Assembly (NCBI GenBank): GCA_965203755.1
Contig: OZ241910.1
Location: 806,001 to 870,000 of the forward strand
From: UBA6055 sp965203755
GTDB lineage: Bacteria; Chloroflexota; Anaerolineae; Aggregatilineales; Phototrophicaceae
Direction of reading: 5' to 3'
DNA: 64,000 nt
Positions 61,701 to 64,000 of the stretch are shown piece after piece; positions within the stretch are counted from its first letter, which is position 1; the number at the start of each line of letters is the position of its first letter. The notes under the pieces are model-generated. The model searched no databases. It saw nothing but the letters and a program-made list of their open reading frames with translations, and was not told where the DNA came from. The position numbers and the translations under genes were made by a program.

Positions 61701-63113
61701 ACTGCCATCATCGGCGGCGAAAATGGCGCCGGCAAATCCACCTTGATGAAGATATTGGCCGGCGCCTATCAAGCTGACAGCGGCGACATCATCTTCAAAG
61801 GCAAAAAGCGCGGCTATGCTTCTACGGGCGATATTATCGACAGTGGCATCAGCATTATTTATCAGGAACTGGCGCTGGTGCCAGAAATGTCAGTGGCCGA
61901 AAATATCTTTCTCGGTCGTGAACCGCGTCTGGCTTTCGGCATATTAAATCCAAAGGAACTTTACCAAAGGTCGGCGGCTTTGCTGGAACGTCTTGGCGTC
62001 TCGCTGGATTTGCGCTTGCCGGTGAGCGAATTGACCATTGCCCAGCGACAGCTGGTTGAGATAGCCAAGGCGCTTTCACAGCATGCCGACCTGATTGCCA
62101 TGGACGAACCATCGGCAATCCTGGCAGGCGCCGAACTGGATCAGCTTTTCCGCATTATCTCGTCATTGGTCGAGCAGGGCGTCACGATTATCTACATCTC
62201 ACATCGTTTGGAAGAGGTGTTTCGGATCGCTGATGAAGTTACGGTGCTCAAAGACGGCGAGGTCGCTGCCAGCCGTCCGATTGATGAGCTTGACCGGCCG
62301 ACGCTGGTTGAATTGATGGTCGGGCGGCCGCTGGACGAGATTTTCCCCAAGACGCATCATCAGCAAGGCGATTTGGCGCTGGCGGCCGAAAATATCTCGA
62401 CTGATACGATTCTTGACGGGGTTAGTCTGCGACTCCATGCCGGCGAAATTCTGGGCATTGCTGGCATGGTCGGCTCTGGGCGCACTGAACTGGCGCGGGC
62501 GCTCTTTGGGGCTGACCCGCTGACAAGCGGAAGCATTGCCTTGAAAGGATATAAAGCCGGCAGCTGCAAGAATCCGGCTCAAGCGATTCAAGCCGGCCTG
62601 GCGCTGGTGCCAGAAGATCGCAAGGCGCATGGCCTCTTTACGGCCTTGTCGGTTCGCATCAATATCACGCTTCCAATTCTGCCGCGGATTACGCATTTCG
62701 GCATTTTACGGCGAGAGGCCGAGAGCGAAATTGTTGACCATGCCCAACAGCGCCTGTCCATTGTCATGGCATCAGCCGACCAGGAAGCGCAGTATTTGAG
62801 CGGCGGCAATCAGCAGAAAGTAGTGCTGGCAAAGTGGCTGGAGACGGAACCGGCTGTAATTATTTTGGATGAACCCACGCGCGGCGTGGATGTGGGGGCG
62901 AAGTTTGAGATTTATAAACTCATGCGGCAGCTGAATGACCGCGGCATCGCTATTTTGATGATTTCGTCTGAACTGCCCGAAATCATCGGCATGAGTGATA
63001 GAATCCTGGTCATGCGCGATGGCAAAATAGCTGGCGAAGTTTCGCAAGAGGAAGCCACAGAGGCCGGCATTATTGAATTGGCAACCATTGGCAAGTCCGG
63101 AGGGTATTCGTGA
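61701..63113 (+). pseudogene. Sugar ABC transporter ATP-binding protein (RbsA/MglA type), 5' end missing
   Basis: After an in-frame TAG at 61698-61700 the frame reads T-A-I-I-G-G-E-N-G-A-G-K-S-T-L-M-K, the Walker A of the first ABC domain; the roughly 30 codons that should precede it and any start codon are gone. The first usable starts (TTG 61743, ATG 61746) fall after the P-loop lysine. The rest is intact: I-A-Q-R-Q-L-V-E-I, M-D-E-P-S-A, and a second ABC domain with G-M-V-G-S-G-R-T-E-L, L-S-G-G-N-Q-Q-K and D-E-P-T-R-G-V-D-V-G. Overlaps the permease start. Either a pseudogene or split by insertion of the upstream cassette. Confidence 0.8.
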
Positions 63114-64000
63114 AAATGTTGTCGGCTCGGCTGGATGGATTGTCGGCCGCCCAAAGAGTCTTCCTGCGCCGCAATGGCCCGATTTTCGCGGTGTATGCCT
63201 TTATTATCCTCTTGTTCATTATCGGAGCGACGCAATCGGAACGATTTCTTACCGAACGGAACCTGGCCAATGTCGCCCGTCAGGCCGCCTTTTTGGGCAT
63301 TGTCGCTTTGGGGCAAATGCTGGTCATTTTGACGGCGGGCATTGACCTTTCAGTTGGGTCGCTGATCAAAGTGTCGATTTTAGTTTCGGCGATTGTGATG
63401 AATGGCGAAAGCAGCAATGTCGGGATTGCGATTGCGGCGGTAACGGGATTGGGATTCCTGGTGGGGATCATCCATGGTTTTCTGATTAACGAAGTGAAAA
63501 TCGCGCCATTTATTGTCACTTTGGCTTCCCTTGTGATCTTGCGCGGCATTGGATTGAGTATTTCGACGTCGCCGGTGGGCCGCGCCAGCCGTGAGTTTTC
63601 ATTGTTTTACGTCCAGAAGATTGGCCCGGCGCCCGTCATCGCGCTGATGTTCGCCCTGCTGCTGATACTGACGATGCTGCTGCTGCGTTATACGGCATTC
63701 GGCAAATACCTTTATGCGATCGGCGGGAATGAAGAAGTCGCCCGTCTCTCGGGCGTGCAGGTCAAGTCGGCGCGCTATGGGGTCTATGCCCTGTGCAGCA
63801 TTTCGGCAGCCATCACCGGCTTGCTGTGGCTTTCGCGCATGGGTGTAGGCGACCCGGCTATCGGGGATGGCATTGAGCTTCAGGCGATCACGGCGGTGAT
63901 TATTGGGGGCACCAGCCTGTTTGGCGGCCGCGCCAGTGTGATGGGGACCCTAGGCGGGGCGCTGTTATTGAGCATCACAGCCAATCTGCTGGTCATGCTG
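63110..64000 (+). CDS. Sugar ABC transporter permease (RbsC type), partial
   Basis: 297 codons to the right edge, no stop. GTG 63110 has GGAGGG five bases upstream and overlaps the stop of the ATPase; ATG 63116 is an alternative. The protein has 8 or more membrane helices with Q-M-L-V-I-L-T-A-G-I-D-L-S-V-G-S and the family signature A-I-G-G-N-E-E-V-A-R-L-S-G-V plus G-G-T-S-L-F-G-G-R-A-S. Imports ribose-like or other monosaccharides with the RbsA-type ATPase; the binding protein is not in the window. Confidence 0.93.
   Translation, partial: MKMLSARLDGLSAAQRVFLRRNGPIFAVYAFIILLFIIGATQSERFLTERNLANVARQAAFLGIVALGQMLVILTAGIDLSVGSLIKVSILVSAIVMNGESSNVGIAIAAVTGLGFLVGIIHGFLINEVKIAPFIVTLASLVILRGIGLSISTSPVGRASREFSLFYVQKIGPAPVIALMFALLLILTMLLLRYTAFGKYLYAIGGNEEVARLSGVQVKSARYGVYALCSISAAITGLLWLSRMGVGDPAIGDGIELQAITAVIIGGTSLFGGRASVMGTLGGALLLSITANLLVML

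Overview
The window looks like chromosomal DNA of a Chloroflexota bacterium, most likely Anaerolineae-like. This is inferred from a GC content in the high fifties, long Thr/Pro/Ala-rich linkers (PTPT/TATA style) behind lipoprotein or membrane anchors, a TgpA-type transglutaminase, an MGDG-synthase-like glycosyltransferase, and many small monocistronic housekeeping genes on both strands. No phage, plasmid, transposase or CRISPR locus was seen.

Layout. 1-3.1 kb: a partial lipoprotein, a thioredoxin-fold lipoprotein with an in-frame UGA exactly where the first catalytic Cys belongs (candidate selenoprotein), an SDR, then tRNA-Lys(CTT). 3.1-8.8 kb: an unknown membrane/coiled-coil gene, an enolase-superfamily enzyme, an SDR, a small unknown gene, and two tandem family-2 glycosyltransferases made by an 814-bp duplication that includes the promoter and abuts half of a cold-shock gene. 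8.8-9.2 kb: RNase P RNA with promoter and terminator. 9.3-18 kb: transglutaminase, methyltransferase, aminotransferase, hydrolase, and aspartokinase preceded by a complete attenuator (promoter, 29-codon leader peptide, competing hairpins). 17.7-26.6 kb: a forward run with mtaB, yqeY, pgpH-like, ybeY, diacylglycerol kinase, a TIM-barrel glycosidase-like protein and a class IV aminotransferase. 26.6-35 kb: sulfurtransferase and SufE behind a possible attenuator, a Cys/Met PLP enzyme, RraA-like/SDR pair, MFS/kinase pair, lspA. 35-41.5 kb: TPR, RDD, MBL, S9 peptidase and L,D-transpeptidase on the minus strand. 41.8-50.5 kb: lon, a PHP-AlbA fusion, hydrolase, GH13, membrane protein, glpK. 50.7-58.2 kb: MBL hydrolase, lgt, CDP-alcohol phosphatidyltransferase, tRNA-Pro(CGG), histidine phosphatase, MenC-like enzyme, a 52-residue charged protein, a beta-propeller-like secreted protein and a lipid glycosyltransferase.

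58.4-63.1 kb is a decaying or rearranged stretch. A DUF4230-like gene is out of frame at a T6 run, a PPOX flavoprotein is frameshifted and truncated, and a sugar ABC ATPase has lost its first 30 or so codons including the start. Between the last two sits a secreted fibronectin-type repeat protein with a 468-bp ACGGCA/ACGCAAACGAAT repeat tract and an eight-cysteine tail. The window ends inside the matching RbsC-like permease.

The strongest candidates for new biology are the UxxC thioredoxin lipoprotein (with a hairpin suitable as a bacterial SECIS) and the Met/Thr leader-peptide attenuator upstream of aspartokinase. The repeat-protein cassette lodged between two broken genes comes next. Envelope themes recur: lgt and lspA process the lipoproteins, the L,D-transpeptidase, diacylglycerol kinase and lipid glycosyltransferase serve the wall and membrane. 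Promoters are often extended -10 boxes (TGNTATAAT-like) without a clear -35.
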